This document shows, one piece after another, positions 25,298 through 38,359 of a DNA stretch of 64,000 nt. The position numbers were made by a program, and so were the translations under genes. The notes under the pieces are model-generated. The model made no database searches, was not told the DNA's origin, and saw only the letters and a list, made by a program, of their open reading frames with translations. This stretch comes from Bryum argenteum. Its lineage: Eukaryota; Streptophyta; Bryopsida; Bryales; Bryaceae. Location of the stretch: NCBI GenBank assembly GCA_037043015.1, contig CM073330.1:3187263-3251262 (forward strand), given 5' to 3'. The stretch's first letter is position 1; each line of letters begins with the position of its first letter.

Positions 25298-27399
25298 GAA
25301 ACGTATGCGGTGACTTGATGCTCATTACCGTCATGGGCTTTTCTCGATGACAACAAGCAAACGGTACCAAACTTAACCGAAATCTTGCTAGTACTTGGGG
25401 AGGATTCATATTGGGTTGGATTTTAGATTTGGGAAATGATTTCTCCAGTGGTTAAAACCCTTCTTTCAACTCTATTATACATCACAGTTACTTTTAGATC
25501 TACAAAGCTCAGGATTTATCATTCCGGTTGTTCAGAATAGATCACTCTTTACTTATTGGAACCATTTTCGATGACCTAGGAAACAGCTTCACATTATGAG
25601 GCAAAGTTTGTATGCGGATATTCACATTTCTTTTCCTGCTCTGATGTCTTGTGTGTTTTGGATAGTGTGTATTCCCACTAACAATTCAAACCCTAAATAC
25701 TTCGGGGGGTCTAGTCAGAAAAAATATGTGTTCAAAGGTTAATAGCTGTTCGGGGTGTGGCTGAAGAGGGATGATGTTTATCATTGAGAGTAGAAAATAC
25801 CCCTACAATACAAATACCTGTTAGTTTTGATAACATTATGTATTGAATAAATCATTTTTGAGGAAACTACTCAAATGATACAATGGTTGTTACTTTGAAA
25901 ACATGATGTATTGAAATAGCCATTTTTGGATTTAGACAATGAAGGGTACTAAAAAGTTGTATGGTCGTGCCTTTAAACTATCATTCTAAGTGAACTAGCT
26001 CTAACCTATTTATTGTAATTTTTATCAAGTGATTTCTTCTACAAATCAATACATCACTTACCCATGTTCTTTCCACTTTTCTACGTATTCTATTCTTTCT
26101 TAAGGTGGAAGCACCTTCTTCACTGAGTTCCTTAGTTTGGTTTCTACTAAGTTACAAATGAGACATAGAATATAAGTTAGCACCATGCATGAGATTTTCG
26201 ATATGTACCCAAATTTCTCACCAGATCATAACGTTCAAAGTTGAGAAAGAAGTTCTTTTTTCGTTGTTGCAATAGGGATCGATGTTTTGTGAGCCAATAG
26301 AACTAATTTCAAATGAAAATTTGAAATGAAGCTCCTCAAAATTCTTGTTCCTAAGTGAGTTTAATGCATGTCTACAAAAATTTTACCCTCATAGGACCTA
26401 AAAAACTTAGAGAAAAGCATGAGTTTTCACATGAAGGTATGCTGAAATTCAAATACAAAGGCCGGTGTTTGACAATAAAAAAGGCATGTGACTAATTATT
26501 GAATTGGGAATCCAGATGGTGAGATCATGCCTAGGTACCTCTTCTATATGCTCAACAAAGCAAAACTTGAAAAAAAGCAAAATCTCAATTTTTGGTAGAT
26601 TTTCAAAGTTTCTGCGTTTTAATTGATTTTAGGCAGATTTTGAGAACAAACGAGCATATACGACAGCTTGGGCAGTTTTAAACAATTTTCAGATACTGTT
26701 TTAAACTTTGACTATAAATATCTCCTAAAGTATGAAGAAGTATGAGGAATTTTGAAGCATGAAATGACTCTTCGGAAAGGACGAGAAAATTGTACAATCC
26801 TCAAATACATCCAATTCCATATTGTTTATATTTAGTAACTATCCAATTCCATATTGTTTATATTTAGTAACTGCGAGGCTGACCAGAGTCCAACCGTTTT
26901 GGGCTTCACTCGGTGCAATTACTCCAAACACAAATAGTGAAGCATCCTTTAAACTCTCAGGATATGCCCGTGACCCAAGTCCGTTTAACTCTGAGGATAT
27001 GCTTGACACGCAAGTCTAAGTGATATGACAGTGAACAGAATACAACAAGCACCTCATAAATTACCAAGTTCGGAGTTCACAGAAGGGCCCTTCTGATCAA
27101 TGGATTGAACCCAATACATCAGATTGCCTGGAGGTTCAAACCTCCTACTAATATACAAACCGCAGCTCTACTCAAAATACCTCAATGGCAGAAGACGAAC
27201 AACCTGCCTTAGCTCCCCCATCGAATAAACCCTATCAAAAGAAACTCATCTCAGAAACTAAATGGTGGCCTCATGGTTAGTGATAGTTCTCAATACTAAG
27301 TGTAAGTGGGGTAAGCTTTTGAGTACCTGGTAGTAGCGGCCAAAGCTCGATGGAAAAAGCCGTGGAGAATGCAACTCAAATGAGTCCTTTCGATTCCAT
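25298..27399. other. Convergent intergenic region, no gene seen
   Basis: This region lies between the stop codons of the MATE gene (+) and the mannosidase gene (-), so it should hold both 3' UTRs. I see only short ORFs. A 32-bp direct duplication lies at 26809, and a degenerate duplication containing GGATATGC lies near 26955-27010. Confidence 0.5.
26809..26872. repeat. 32-bp perfect tandem duplication
   Basis: Two identical head-to-tail copies begin with ATCCAATTCCATATTG and end with TTTAGTAACT. The absence of differences suggests a recent origin. Confidence 0.9.
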
Positions 27400-30300
27400 T
27401 CACCCCACTGCCTTCAGATCAAATTTATAGGCCTGAATCTCCATAGGATGAAGATCAACTTTCGAATGCGACCTTACACCCATTCCAAGCTTCCGATGCG
27501 CATCATCTCGTAACGCCAACACCTGTGAGCCTTCATAGTGTAGAAACGACAACGAGGACTTTCTCACAGCAGTAATCTCAACTTCGTTTGAAAATAAATT
27601 GAAGAGATCAAAGCTTTTCCTCTCCGTTGTCTTGCACTTAAGTCCATGAATCAAGGGATAGCTCGAATCCACTCCCCGTCGATGAAACAGAACACCATGG
27701 GCGAGTTCCTCGTTGGATCCAGGACGCAACATCTTCATAGAGACCATGTGAAGATCACAAGGAATGTCAGAGTGGAGAGGCGCAAAAGTGGAACCCACCA
27801 TGTCGGTTTGAACGGTAGCTTGCATGCTTGTAAATGGCTGCGGAGTGTCGAAGAATGCATGGTATGGATAGTTCAAACGAGCATTTACAAGGTGAGAGAG
27901 AAGAGATGGCACCACGGGGGTGGCTGGTAATGAGCTGTTTCGTTCCACTAGTAGCTGGAAGACTACTCGAGAAGGTCGATTATCCATGATACCTTGACCT
28001 AGGCCACGACCATCATCGTGTATCAGCCTCCGATCAAGCATGATTTCAAGCTCCCCCTTTTTCAAGCTCGCCACTCCAAGAGCCTGTCGAGAATGAATCG
28101 AGAATCGTCGTCCTCCAGGGCACTGTAAAAAGGCTAATGACGGCATAGGATAGTAATTGCCCTGTAAAGGTATCTTACTATAAGTCTCCCGCCGCATGAT
28201 TTGGAATCCGTTCAGGTCGGTGTAGAAAAGATTGTTGCTGTTGAGGCCAGTTTTAAATCTAGCAATAAGCTCCCGATCGTTAAACTCGTTGTTCGCAAAA
28301 TCGACGAAGTACTCAAACTCAGCTGCAGCAGCTTGGACAGTCTTGCCGGAGTAGAGCCGTGCTGATCGGATTAGAGGTGCAGCTGTGAAGAAGCTCGGCA
28401 CTGTCAGAAGCTCCTCGAAAAGGGGACCTCGAGATTGGATGATTAGACCGCCGGCTTCCACAACGGGTAAGGCTTCGCCCTGAGGACGGAAGAGGTAAGC
28501 TCCACTTCCTTGGCTTGTGTACATGGCGATCTCCTCCTCGATGGGGAGCTCGTTCCCAGCTGAGGACTTGTGGGTTAGTAATAGGCCTGTCTTTGTTGAG
28601 AAAGTTAGCGTCTGTTGGTCGTTGCTTATTGAAACTCTTTCAGGGGCGTCTTTGTGGTATGAGCAGAGGTAAGGATCTGGGCATGTGAAATCCTTGGGCT
28701 CGTTGAAGACGGATAGGGAAGCTAAGGAAGCTGTCTCGCAGTTGTCAGTGTCGGCTGTGATGAGGTAGGTGGCGAGTCCCAAAGGAGCTATCTTCACGTG
28801 AAAGTGAAGTCTGTGGTTCTTCGAGGAGGTCGAGATTTTCATTCCCGTGCCCCAGTCTGGACTTAACTGGCTGTCGACTGGTTTGCCAGCGGAATTGAAA
28901 ACACAAACTCCAGGATTGTCCACCACAATCATGGCAACCTGCACAGCATTTCCACATAATAAGCAACTTACACCTTAACTCCAAAGTAATAAAACTTTCT
29001 TCTTGTAAAAGACCACTTATTGCTTTAAATTTTTCTCTGTTTAGCAAAAATTTAACCGTAGTTAAGTACACCATGAACGTATTACGTTCGAAATTTAAAA
29101 TTTAATCTATCATGCACACAACATACTATGCATCAAAAAGCATGAGATAAGTAGACTGCTTAGTTTCACAGTCGAACAACAAGGAGATGACGGTAAAGTT
29201 TGCTGCGGCTTCACTCTGGATCTTTCATTAGCATGAAAGAGCATGGCTCACCTGTTGAAGTGTCTCCTCCGAAGGATTATAGAACACAACACGCTGGACT
29301 TCGAAATTCTTGACCTCCACGACTTTATGCACCGGCAACATATCATAGTTCTTCCTCCTCTGTGCAGATTCAAACGGGTGCGGCGTCGAGCTTGCCTTGG
29401 GGCTCAAAAGCTCTCCAACGCTGGCAGCCATTAAGCCCTCAAGCTCCACGATTCCTTCGTGCATTCTATTTGCGTAGTCCACTACCACATGATCTTTCGC
29501 CGTGCCAGTGACCCCATCATGGTGTTGAAAGAGGGCCAAGTTCCGTCGTTGTCGCTCGAGCACATCACCAGAGACAACACTCTTGCTCCCACGGAAGGCC
29601 TTGGCGAGCACGAAAAGGATATCAGCTGCCCTAAGAGTATGCTCAAGAACCCTGTCAACTGCTTTATAAAAAGGTCTAGTAACATAATAACCACTCCAGT
29701 AGTCTTTATGAATATCTGCATACGTAAAAAAGTCACCAGTAAGAGATGGAAACCCAGGCACCCTCAAGGGACTCTTCGTTGACTCTTCCATAGTATTCGT
29801 CTTGCTCACTTCCTTCCTCAATGTGCTGAAGTAATCCTCCAAGGTTCCGAAATGGAGCACGGCGTTCAGCTCCGGATGAGAGTTCACATAGTCAAAAATG
29901 CGTTGATAGTTTTCAAAAGCAAGATCTGCTTCTGACATCTCAATGTACCGAAAGTCGTCACCCAGGGGCACCAGAAGTGTGTTGCTTTTGTATAGAATCG
30001 ACTTCTTTCGATATTGATCCAACAAAAGCTCGGCCCGTTCTTTTACGTTATCAGCAGTGATGATTTGTGGCTGCTTGTTCCAGGGGCAATATCCTGCCTT
30101 ATCAGGCAATCGCCAGAAATCAAACTGGCAACAAACGCCTGGCTCCGGTCCACATGTATGTGGAATGTCATATGAGTAGAATGGCATCATGTGACAGAAA
30201 ATGTCGGTGGAATTCTCTGCGTCCCAGGTTTGACGCCAATTGAATTCTAAGTTTTTGTTCCACGCTAGCTCTTTCTTCACTTCGTAATGTGTTCTTTGAA

Positions 30301-32042
30301 TTAGCATATTCTCGAACCCCATTCGTCGTAGAAGGTATGCCATTGTTGGTGAATGTCCGAATGGATCGATCGCCCATGCATTCTTCGGTGCTACCCCCAC
30401 GTTATCTAGTAGCCATAAATTACCGGCTGTCATCTGAATACAACAAAGACTACAATCTTAGCTCTGCTGATTGACATAAGAGTAATGAGAAGACAGAAAA
30501 TCAAAGCTATGGTATGATCAAGTACCTGCTCGATTATTGCGAAATAGTGTGAATTGGCCTCATCATTCATCACCCAACCACCGCCTACAATCTCCAGCTG
30601 CCCGGACTTCACAAGGCTTATGAAATCACTCTTTGATTTTTGAGAAGCGTCTCGCCACCATCTCTCAAGGTATGACATTTCCTCCCATATAAACTTCCTT
30701 CGTGGATCCTGAAATCACCAAAACAACGTCCTCGGTTTGGCCTCAAAACAGGACAATGCAAAGCAAACGATCCTCAAATCTCAGGTGTATATTTGTGCGA
30801 AACAGGTTCCCAGCACTTGGCTGATAGCAAAAAGAGCACACGTGAGACACTCTAGAATATGATATCATTGCCACTTCAAACTGCAAGTAATACACCAAGC
30901 ATCCTTCATCGTATATAGAGAAGGCGTATTCCACCGATCCATTTCTGCAGACCTAAGACATTTTATTCCTCAACTTCCTGCTTAAACACAAACGTACTAA
31001 TCCGATCTAGTGCATATCAGAAAGCCAATCGGCTCTTGAGATGGATGCAATCTCCGATCCTTCGATGTTAAGCCACGACTGTATCTACGTAGTCAAAGGA
31101 GAATGAGGGTCCAACTACATTGTACTACACGATGTTATCTTGTCATAATATGAAGATTTGGTCAAAAGATGAAACGAAGGAGACGAAGAATCTCAACAAC
31201 GATCTAATTCATCATCAAGAAGCGACCTCATAGTGATCCGATTCTGAGAAAAAAATCCAACATATTCTATCTCTGTAGTCTCCTTTTCAAGCACTCACCT
31301 ATCTCCACATATTGCCCAAGGCCAAAGAAGAACACGAGACTCAAATCGAGTGATCCTGACGCTGTAAATGCAATTTCTCGAAAAAACGAAGCGGAGGAGA
31401 AATTTGATGATTTACTCAACGGCGGCTTAAAATTGAGCAGAGCATAAATCCCGTACGAGAAGAGGGAGAAAAAACCTTGAGCAAAGATGCAACAATCGTA
31501 TCCAAGATATGCCTCGATCGCTCCAAGTAGTACTCTTCCACGGTGCGAATCCAGCCGGGATCATTATGACTATGCGGCACGACGAAGACCTTAAGCGGCT
31601 CCTGATCCCACTCATTCCCGCCGTATTTCACATCCCAGCCCTGTTTCCAAACACCGCCATCGCGATCATCGAAGGCAATCTTATCATAAAGTGATTTCAT
31701 AGTAATATCAGCAACAGCTTCGCCAACAGCATGCTGTTGCCCACTCTTCCACGCGTGCTTGTTGATCCGCAAAGCCCCGTGCCGCGAATTCCCCTGCTCG
31801 CTCGAGAAAGTGGCCATGAAGCCTCCCTGGAAGAGGAAGAGAAATGTGAAGAGGATCGAGACGACTGTCAAGCAGGTTCGAGGACGGATGAGCCATGACC
31901 ACCACGAGAGGGGAGAGGAGGATTTGTTGCGGTGACCTCGTTTGCCCTTGCGATGATGATGAGTTGTGGAGGAGCCTGCTGATGTTGATGTTGTTGGCAG
32001 CGATGAGTGCTTCGGCAGGCTCCTGCCGTAGCCTCCCGCCAT
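27400..32042 (-). CDS. GMII: Golgi alpha-mannosidase II (GH38), four exons
   Basis: Spliced model, minus strand: 32042-31476, 30708-30526, 30433-29252, 28938-27400, giving 1156 residues with all introns in phase 0. Plant mannosidase II is of similar size. The protein is type II: a basic, Ser/His-rich cytosolic tail of about 55 residues, a single membrane anchor near 56-75 (TCLTVVSILFTFLFLFQGGF), a stem, then the GH38 catalytic domain. Zinc-site motif PHSHNDPGW is at 156-164 (His159, Asp161). The expected nucleophile is Asp273 in AIDPFGHS, and FQHHDGVTGTAKDHV supplies a further zinc ligand. The last exon encodes the beta-rich C-terminal domains. The enzyme removes the alpha-1,3 and alpha-1,6 mannoses from GlcNAcMan5GlcNAc2 in the medial Golgi, committing N-glycans to complex form. 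All key residues I can check are intact. Confidence 0.97.
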
Positions 32043-32294
32043 TGCTCTGATCGCGAAAGAAAAAAACGGGCGACTGATTTGTTGAAGGCCACGATCATCG
32101 TTTTTGCGGCTTTGGTTTTCTCGATTCCGCCATCGCCATTACCTTCGAAAGAGCTTCCAGAGAGACGAAGCTGATTGTTCCCCATCGATGGGAACTTGTT
32201 CCTTGAGAGTGAGCGCTTGTTCCCGGTGCTGCATTGGACTGGACTTTCCACTTTTTTATTGTTGGAATTTTTTAATTTGAGTTTTTTCTAAGGG

Positions 32295-32432
32295 TCCCTT
32301 TACACTATAGACCAAGAGCTGTGACCAAGATAATTAAAATCAATTTCATGGTCATGGCTCTTGGACAAGACCCGTAAAAAATTGAAAATGGGATTTTCAA
32401 TCGCTTGGTCACTCTTGTAGTGTAAAGTGGAT
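32295..32432. mobile_element. Small fold-back element upstream of mannosidase II
   Basis: The left end CCTTTACACTATAGACCAAG is inverted at the right as CTTGGTCACTCTTGTAGTG followed by TAAAG. An inner pair also exists: CCAAGAGCTGTGACCA against TGGTCATGGCTCTTGG. The element is about 138 bp, non-coding and MITE-like. It lies some 250-390 bp upstream of the mannosidase ATG. I cannot name a superfamily, and no clear target duplication is visible. Confidence 0.55.
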
Positions 32433-33594
32433 GTGGACCGGGACAAGTTTAAGCTCACTTTTCTAACATAAATCCTCATCATTCTCTGTTTTATTGTCCC
32501 CTTTTTCCTCCTTCTTCATTAAATAATTGAAGACTAGCCAATCAGTGAATTTTGAGCCTCATAGTCTCCTTGATTGTAGTTGAGTCGAGGCATTTGCTTT
32601 CACTCAACTATAATAAAAGAGACCATGAACACATGATCCATTATAGAAAATTTAGCATACTTTGGAGACGTCAAAGTTAGCGGTCTGTTTTTTTCATTTC
32701 ATTTTTTTCAAGTGAAAAGCCAAATGGGAGTAGGAGCACTTTACTCTCCAATTAGAGATTTTAGAAGGCCGTGGTCAATCTTCATGGTCCACAATGTAGA
32801 GCAACCCTAGAAAATATTTTTGAGCCAAGAGGGTATTCACAATATGAACATGTTTGGGGGACCCCATGTTCCTATAAGAATATTCTATTTTTGTAAATGC
32901 CATCTCTTCATCTTTATTTTACTTGAAGAGTTTTGAAAAAATTAGTTGCTTCCTAGAATCTCCTTGTTGAGATGCATTTAAAAACATGGTTATTTTTTCT
33001 CTTAGAGTTTATGGAGAGGTCCAATATAATTTTGAAGTTGTCATTGGAATCTTTTAATCCCAAGGCCCCGCCAATTGTTGCATATGTTTATCATTCAAAT
33101 CTATTATATAAGACATACATTTTGTTTTGTTTGTGAGTGATTTAAGATCATGGAGACCGGTAGTCTGATTAGGCCGCATAAGGTGTCGTAGGAAGCGGAT
33201 TTTCTTGTACGGGTGTGAGCAACAATTGGATTGCGAATCAAGTCAAAGAATCCCAAGATGTTGAATTTCAAAGTATATGCCTCATGAATATTGGAAATTA
33301 TTTGTATGAGCATGTCAATACCACGTGGCCTTACTACTATTGATGGAGTTAAAAGGTTCGAAGAAACTTGTAAAAGAGATGTAAAGTAACTCCAAATACA
33401 TGTGTTTTTATTTATTGTTGACAAGTAAGGTACCCATCGTCACGGTTGAAGGCCCTGTATATAATTTACAAGTGCACATACATGTGCACCCCCTCCTTGC
33501 TTTACAATACCACACCCTTGTAATGTTGACCATGGGATTACCTTTAATTCTCGTATATAATTATTCGTTTTGGGTGATGAAGTCCCTTGTTTTT

Positions 33595-34080
33595 GTCCAT
33601 CATGTTGTGGCCCCGTCTCTTTACCTCCGCCCCACGCCCTTGTTCCTTGTCTCGTGTCCCCAAACTTTTCCTATTTTCCCTATCTTCCGGCCCTCATTCC
33701 CTTGTTCCTCGTCTCCCCTCTAATTTTCTCCGTAACTAGTACCTCATATCCTTCTTACCTCATTCCCTCTCTTTGTGCCCCTGTTCTCCGTCCCTTGTCA
33801 CCTTGCTCATTGTTTTCCATCTCCCGTTCTCCATCCTCTATTTCCGGTTCCTTGTCATTTTTTATCTTGTTCTTAGTTCTCCGTCCTCCATTCTCTCATT
33901 CTCTGTTTTCCCTTTGTTATTCTTTCATTCTCATGTTCCCCATTTCTTGTTTCATATTCTTCCATTCTCATGTTCCCGCCTTCCTCGTCCCACATTTCAT
34001 ATTCGTCATTTGAGCATACTTCCTTTCCTTCATTTGTTTGTCCACTTAGTTTCTTGTCCCCTCTTTTCCTTGGCATGTTA
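33595..34080. repeat. About 490-bp pyrimidine-rich tract on the + strand
   Basis: The plus strand is dominated by C and T, with recurring words such as TTCCTTGTC, TCTCCGTCC, CATTCTCATGTTCCC and CCCTTGTTCC. It looks like a decayed minisatellite. Several overlapping Ser/Pro/Leu/Phe-rich ORFs arise only because this composition lacks stop codons. A shorter purine-rich stretch with AAGGACAAGG and GGGGCAAGGATAGGGAC lies at about 34690-34810 and resembles the same words on the opposite strand. Confidence 0.7.
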
Positions 34081-35572
34081 CTTATATCTAATCAACTCTT
34101 AGTAACCACTTCTCAAAACTCTTCAAACTCTTAACAATGAAATTCCCCTTACCAAAACTCTTTAAATCCTTTAAACTTCTTCATGCAATGTGCATCACCA
34201 TGGCATCTATCACCCCACATTGTCATATAATATTATTTTACAGAGTGTTTAGCTTAGATTTGGGTAGATGAAATTTGAGGTATCAATGTAGTTGATGTTT
34301 TTTCTATATAGTATGTAATAGCTACTAAGATTGGAGACCATTCCAATACATCCCTTCATGGTCTATTTATGGTATCGTGTTCATTGACAGTAGCATATCT
34401 TTAATTTAGGTATATCTATCTATCTTTTAAATTTTTTATTTGTTCATTTCTTTGTTATTATCGTCAACAAGATCTTTAAAAGCATTAGTTGGATTAGGGT
34501 GCCGGAGATGTCATTGGAAGCGCATATTATTTTATATTTATGCATCAACAATTGGATCATCGATGAGAGGTGTGGATCGCCAATTTCAAAGTATTGATGG
34601 TCCCAAATTAATATATTTCTTTTAAGTTACGAAATTACAAAAGTATCTAGAAAAGCCCTTCAGACCTTTATCTTGGTAAGGCTCGGTTAAAAAAAAATAA
34701 GAACACGGACGGAGAAGGAACATGGATGCGGTTCGGTGTAGGGGCAAGGACAAGGTTTGAGACAAATACAAGGATAAGAAGAGGGTTAGGGGCAAGGATA
34801 GGGACACATTTGAACATCTTTTATCCCAATGAAAAAGACATGAACACATGATATATATTACTAATTTCCAAGTATTGATTTGGGTGTGGCAACGCTACAT
34901 AGGCACATTACTTAACCATATAACAAAAATAGCTAATAGTCTGCTTAAGTTAGTTCAGTAGATCATGATACATAAATCACTTTTTTAAATAATATAGATA
35001 TGCATTCTAAATAAGTTGTTGTGCCTAAGTTTTACCATGTAGTAAGAGTTAGCACATGCACAATTGTGACCATTGATAACTTGGCCCCAAATACACTCCA
35101 ATTTTTCTTTCGAATCTAATAATTCCTTTATGATATGTTTAGTTTTTTCTTCTTTGAGTATGTAATAAAAACTCACATGCAAATGTAGGAAGAAACTTTG
35201 AATGAGGATTGCATCTTCATGACGTAGACTCTATTCATCTTATCTTGGAAAATTTACCTTTTTAATTTTTGAATTAATATTTGAAGTTGGAGCCAAAGAC
35301 ACCTCAAAAGGTTTATCGTCCATAAAAGCAATGTATTAAAAAAAGGTGCATTTTCGTATTCCCAAATTACCCTTGTAAAGATATTTGTAGTGATATATAA
35401 TTTGGTAATATTTTCTTTACTAATCATATAGGTTTGGCAAGCAAAAGGTTGGGCAAAATTTGACGGAACAAGAATCACTAGCCGTGACTTCAATTGATGA
35501 TAATGAGAGTGATGTTGATGAGAGGTGCAATGATAGTGAGTGGACAGTACAAAGTTATAACTACAAAGCAAG

Positions 35573-35720
35573 TGATTTCATAACATTTGCTTTGTAGTGA
35601 TATATGATTTCATAACATTTGCTTTGTAGTGATATATGATTTCATAACATTTGCTTTGTAGTGATATATGATTTCATAGCATTTGCTTTGTAGTGATATA
35701 TGATTTCATAACATTTGCTC
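35573..35720. repeat. 32-bp tandem repeat, about 4.6 copies
   Basis: The unit starts TGATTTCATAACATTTGC and ends TTTGTAGTGATATA. It repeats at 35573, 35605, 35637, 35669 and partly at 35701. Copies are nearly identical (one has ATAGCATT). A lone related fragment (TAATAACATTTGCTCTAGC) lies near 35866. Confidence 0.92.
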
Positions 35721-36602
35721 TAATGACCAAAAGTTTTGGCATGCCAAAGTGTAAGACTTAACCTACTAAGAATCACAAACTTTTAGCTCGATTGATGATA
35801 ATGGGAGATGCAATGATTGTGAGTGGAAAGCTCTCACCAAGAGTTTTGTAGCATTAATATGAATTAATAACATTTGCTCTAGCAATCATAAGATTTGCCT
35901 TGCCAAACGTTGAGCAAAACTCCTTCGATCATATTCATGTTATGTATGTTGCCCGTTAGTATTAAGGGTTCAATTTTGTTTCTCCCAATTATGAGCTCAT
36001 AATGCACACTCATATAACGAATGGAGTAGTACCATAAGGTGATCAGAGGGCTCAATAGATTATATTTTGGTGATCAAAGTGCTAAAATTTGTACTTGTTT
36101 AAGATAAATAAGAACACCAAACCCTTGTAGGTCTGGCGCGAATAAAATGCCCATTCGACCTACCCTTGATGATATGCCCACGGGACATAACAACAATGAC
36201 TACTTGTTTAAGACCAATTAGATATTTATGACAAAATAAAAAAAAAGAATTTCAACGAGACATTTGGGGATAAAGGAAGTACTTCTATAAAGTATATTCT
36301 AATGGGGAATAGCAATTTTTCAAGTATTGATGTTATATTTTATGGTTCTAAGTACAATCTATCTTTTAAATGGATACTCTATTTACCTCAAAAAGAGTCT
36401 TGTTCTTCCTATGTATATTGTTGTGCTTTATATTAGAGCCTTTATATTGTATTGACTATATAATTTTTACAACAAGTTAAACCAATAAGTCAACCTTTGC
36501 ATATTTTTGTATAGTGTGAAATATTGACCATTTGGAATTTAGAATGTCACCTTTATATTGATCAAGTTCACATAACTCCAACTGTGGAAGGTCTTGGGTA
36601 GT

Positions 36603-37376
36603 CTATACACATGTTGCTAGATCATAAAGACACAAAATGTCTTTCCTAAATTGATTTTGTCTATGTATTGTTTTAAGTAACATCAAATAACCTTCACAAG
36701 CATAAAGAGTTGTACGGCAATTGGAGTTGTTTATAAATTGACCAAACTCTAACTTTGGGTAATGATGAAGTTTGAAATATATAATTTCTTGTGATGTAAT
36801 ATCTTCCTTATGATATTCCTCAATATAATAATCGTCTGTTAGTTTATGCACTTCTCTGCTCCAAATTACATATATTGATTGCTTATCATAAGCCCAAGCA
36901 ATAACATATTCATAATTGTTCGAACTTTTATAAACCCCAGCCATAAAATGTAAAAATAGTTTTTGTTCTATATCCTTAGAATATATTTTTGGATCCTCAG
37001 AACATATTTTTGGATTCTGAAAAATGTTAAGTCTATATGTACACCACTTGTTGTTCTTCATGTCCAGTGCTCTCAACCAACTATTATTGGTTGAATCTCT
37101 TGTAAAGAAGAATAAAATTGTTGGATGAGCTTCATCACAAATATGTGAAATATATGAAGATTTTGTTGAAATAACTTGATTCCATGTTTTATTCAAATGA
37201 TGCAAGTTGTATATCTCATTTATAGGAAGGTGAGCAAAGACAAGGTCACAAAGAGCCTTCGGGAGCTCTTTCCAAATAATAGGATTAAGAAGATCTTGAT
37301 TATCCATACAATTTTCTTGCTTTAATTGTTTTTTTCCCATTACGTTCTTTGATTTACGTTTACAATTTGTTTTCAT
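36603..37376 (-). CDS. F-box protein, short and AT-rich
   Basis: A single exon of 257 residues starts at the ATG at 37376. A Lys-rich leader precedes an F-box at about residues 33-70 (IIWKELPKALCDLVFAHLPI, then NLNKTWNQVI-like). Such a domain would bind SKP1 in an SCF ubiquitin ligase and recruit an unknown target. The rest has aromatic-rich blades without a recognisable kelch or LRR consensus, and includes a small internal duplication (PKICSEDPKIYSKD). At 257 residues it is short for plant F-box proteins, which often reach 350-450, and it ends abruptly at LYDLATCV. It may be a truncated copy. Codons are strikingly AT-rich compared with the other genes here. Confidence 0.7.
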   Translation of the reverse strand: MKTNCKRKSKNVMGKKQLKQENCMDNQDLLNPIIWKELPKALCDLVFAHLPINEIYNLHHLNKTWNQVISTKSSYISHICDEAHPTILFFFTRDSTNNSWLRALDMKNNKWCTYRLNIFQNPKICSEDPKIYSKDIEQKLFLHFMAGVYKSSNNYEYVIAWAYDKQSIYVIWSREVHKLTDDYYIEEYHKEDITSQEIIYFKLHHYPKLEFGQFINNSNCRTTLYACEGYLMLLKTIHRQNQFRKDILCLYDLATCV

Positions 37377-38359
37377 TATTTTCTATGTTTGTAAAGAGGT
37401 TTTTGTTGCATCTTTATGCGCAAGTTGCCTCGTTGCAGACCGAGTAAGCACCATCATACATAACTCTTTAAGCTTAAAATAATTTTATAGCATAACAATG
37501 AGAGAATAAAAATTTAATAATATATTATGACACCTCAAGTTCTCAAATGACTAGTTCACTTGGATTATATCCTTTTATATGCTTTCTTGGTTCAAGCAAA
37601 AAATCATTGTTAACTAGAAAAAAGTAAAATAATATTAATTTCAAAATAATCAAGTTATCTCTATAATAAAAAGTAAAAAATAAATAAAAATATATGTAAA
37701 GGACTAGGTCAATAAAATTTTACGACCAAACTAAAGTGGGAAGTTGTCTATTTTTTAATCTTCTATACATATGATATATAAGAAGACTTACTATAGTACA
37801 TGAGGACTTTGTATATTATCTTCAATTTTTATTCATTTTTTACTTTTCACTAGAGGGTTCTTGTTTTCTTAAACGTACATATGTAAAAAAACCCCTTGCA
37901 CAATTGAAGTTCCTTTCAAGACTTCAAAAAAGAAAAGAAAAAGTAACATACAAAACCACACAAGAGTTGTAAGTTGATTAATGTAACATGCACTAATTTA
38001 CATAAACTGTTACTAATCACCATAATTTTTATCCCCTATAATGGTCAAGATGAGGATCTTTCAATTGTATGCTCTTGGTAAATATTTATGTCAAAATCAA
38101 AACTAACACCACTTTCAAATCTTAAAAAAACATAACATTAATCAGAAACTGTACTATGAAGGAGGTCCTCAGTCAAAGAAAACACTACGACGTCATTATT
38201 TCACTCCATCTTGAATGAGAACAAGGATTTATTACTAAAACTAGACTTGAATTAATATCCATCTAAAATAAATTCATCAAGACTCATGACCCTGCAAAAG
38301 TTTCAGCCCTTCATCCAAAATTTTGAATTACAAAATAGTGTGAAGGGTTGAAGAAATAG
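37377..38359. other. AT-rich intergenic DNA, no gene seen
   Basis: This lies between the F-box start and the first copy of the duplicated segment. No exon, RNA or element ends are evident. Confidence 0.5.

Larger units (their letters stand above)
32433..36602. other. Intergenic, low-complexity DNA without a supported gene
   Basis: The stretch contains a strand-asymmetric pyrimidine tract and a 32-bp repeat array, both listed separately. ORFs through the pyrimidine tract are composition artefacts. About 36250-36600 is AT-rich and should include the 3' UTR of the F-box gene. Confidence 0.5.

Noticed and set aside
27128-27150. GGAGGTTCAAACCTCC hairpin resembling a tRNA T-arm
   Set aside because: No D-arm or acceptor stem partner could be found upstream, so it is a chance palindrome.
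33570-34102. Overlapping 147- and 109-codon ORFs on the plus strand
   Set aside because: They lie entirely in the pyrimidine-rich tract. Ser/Pro/Phe/Leu composition reflects the lack of purine-containing stop codons.
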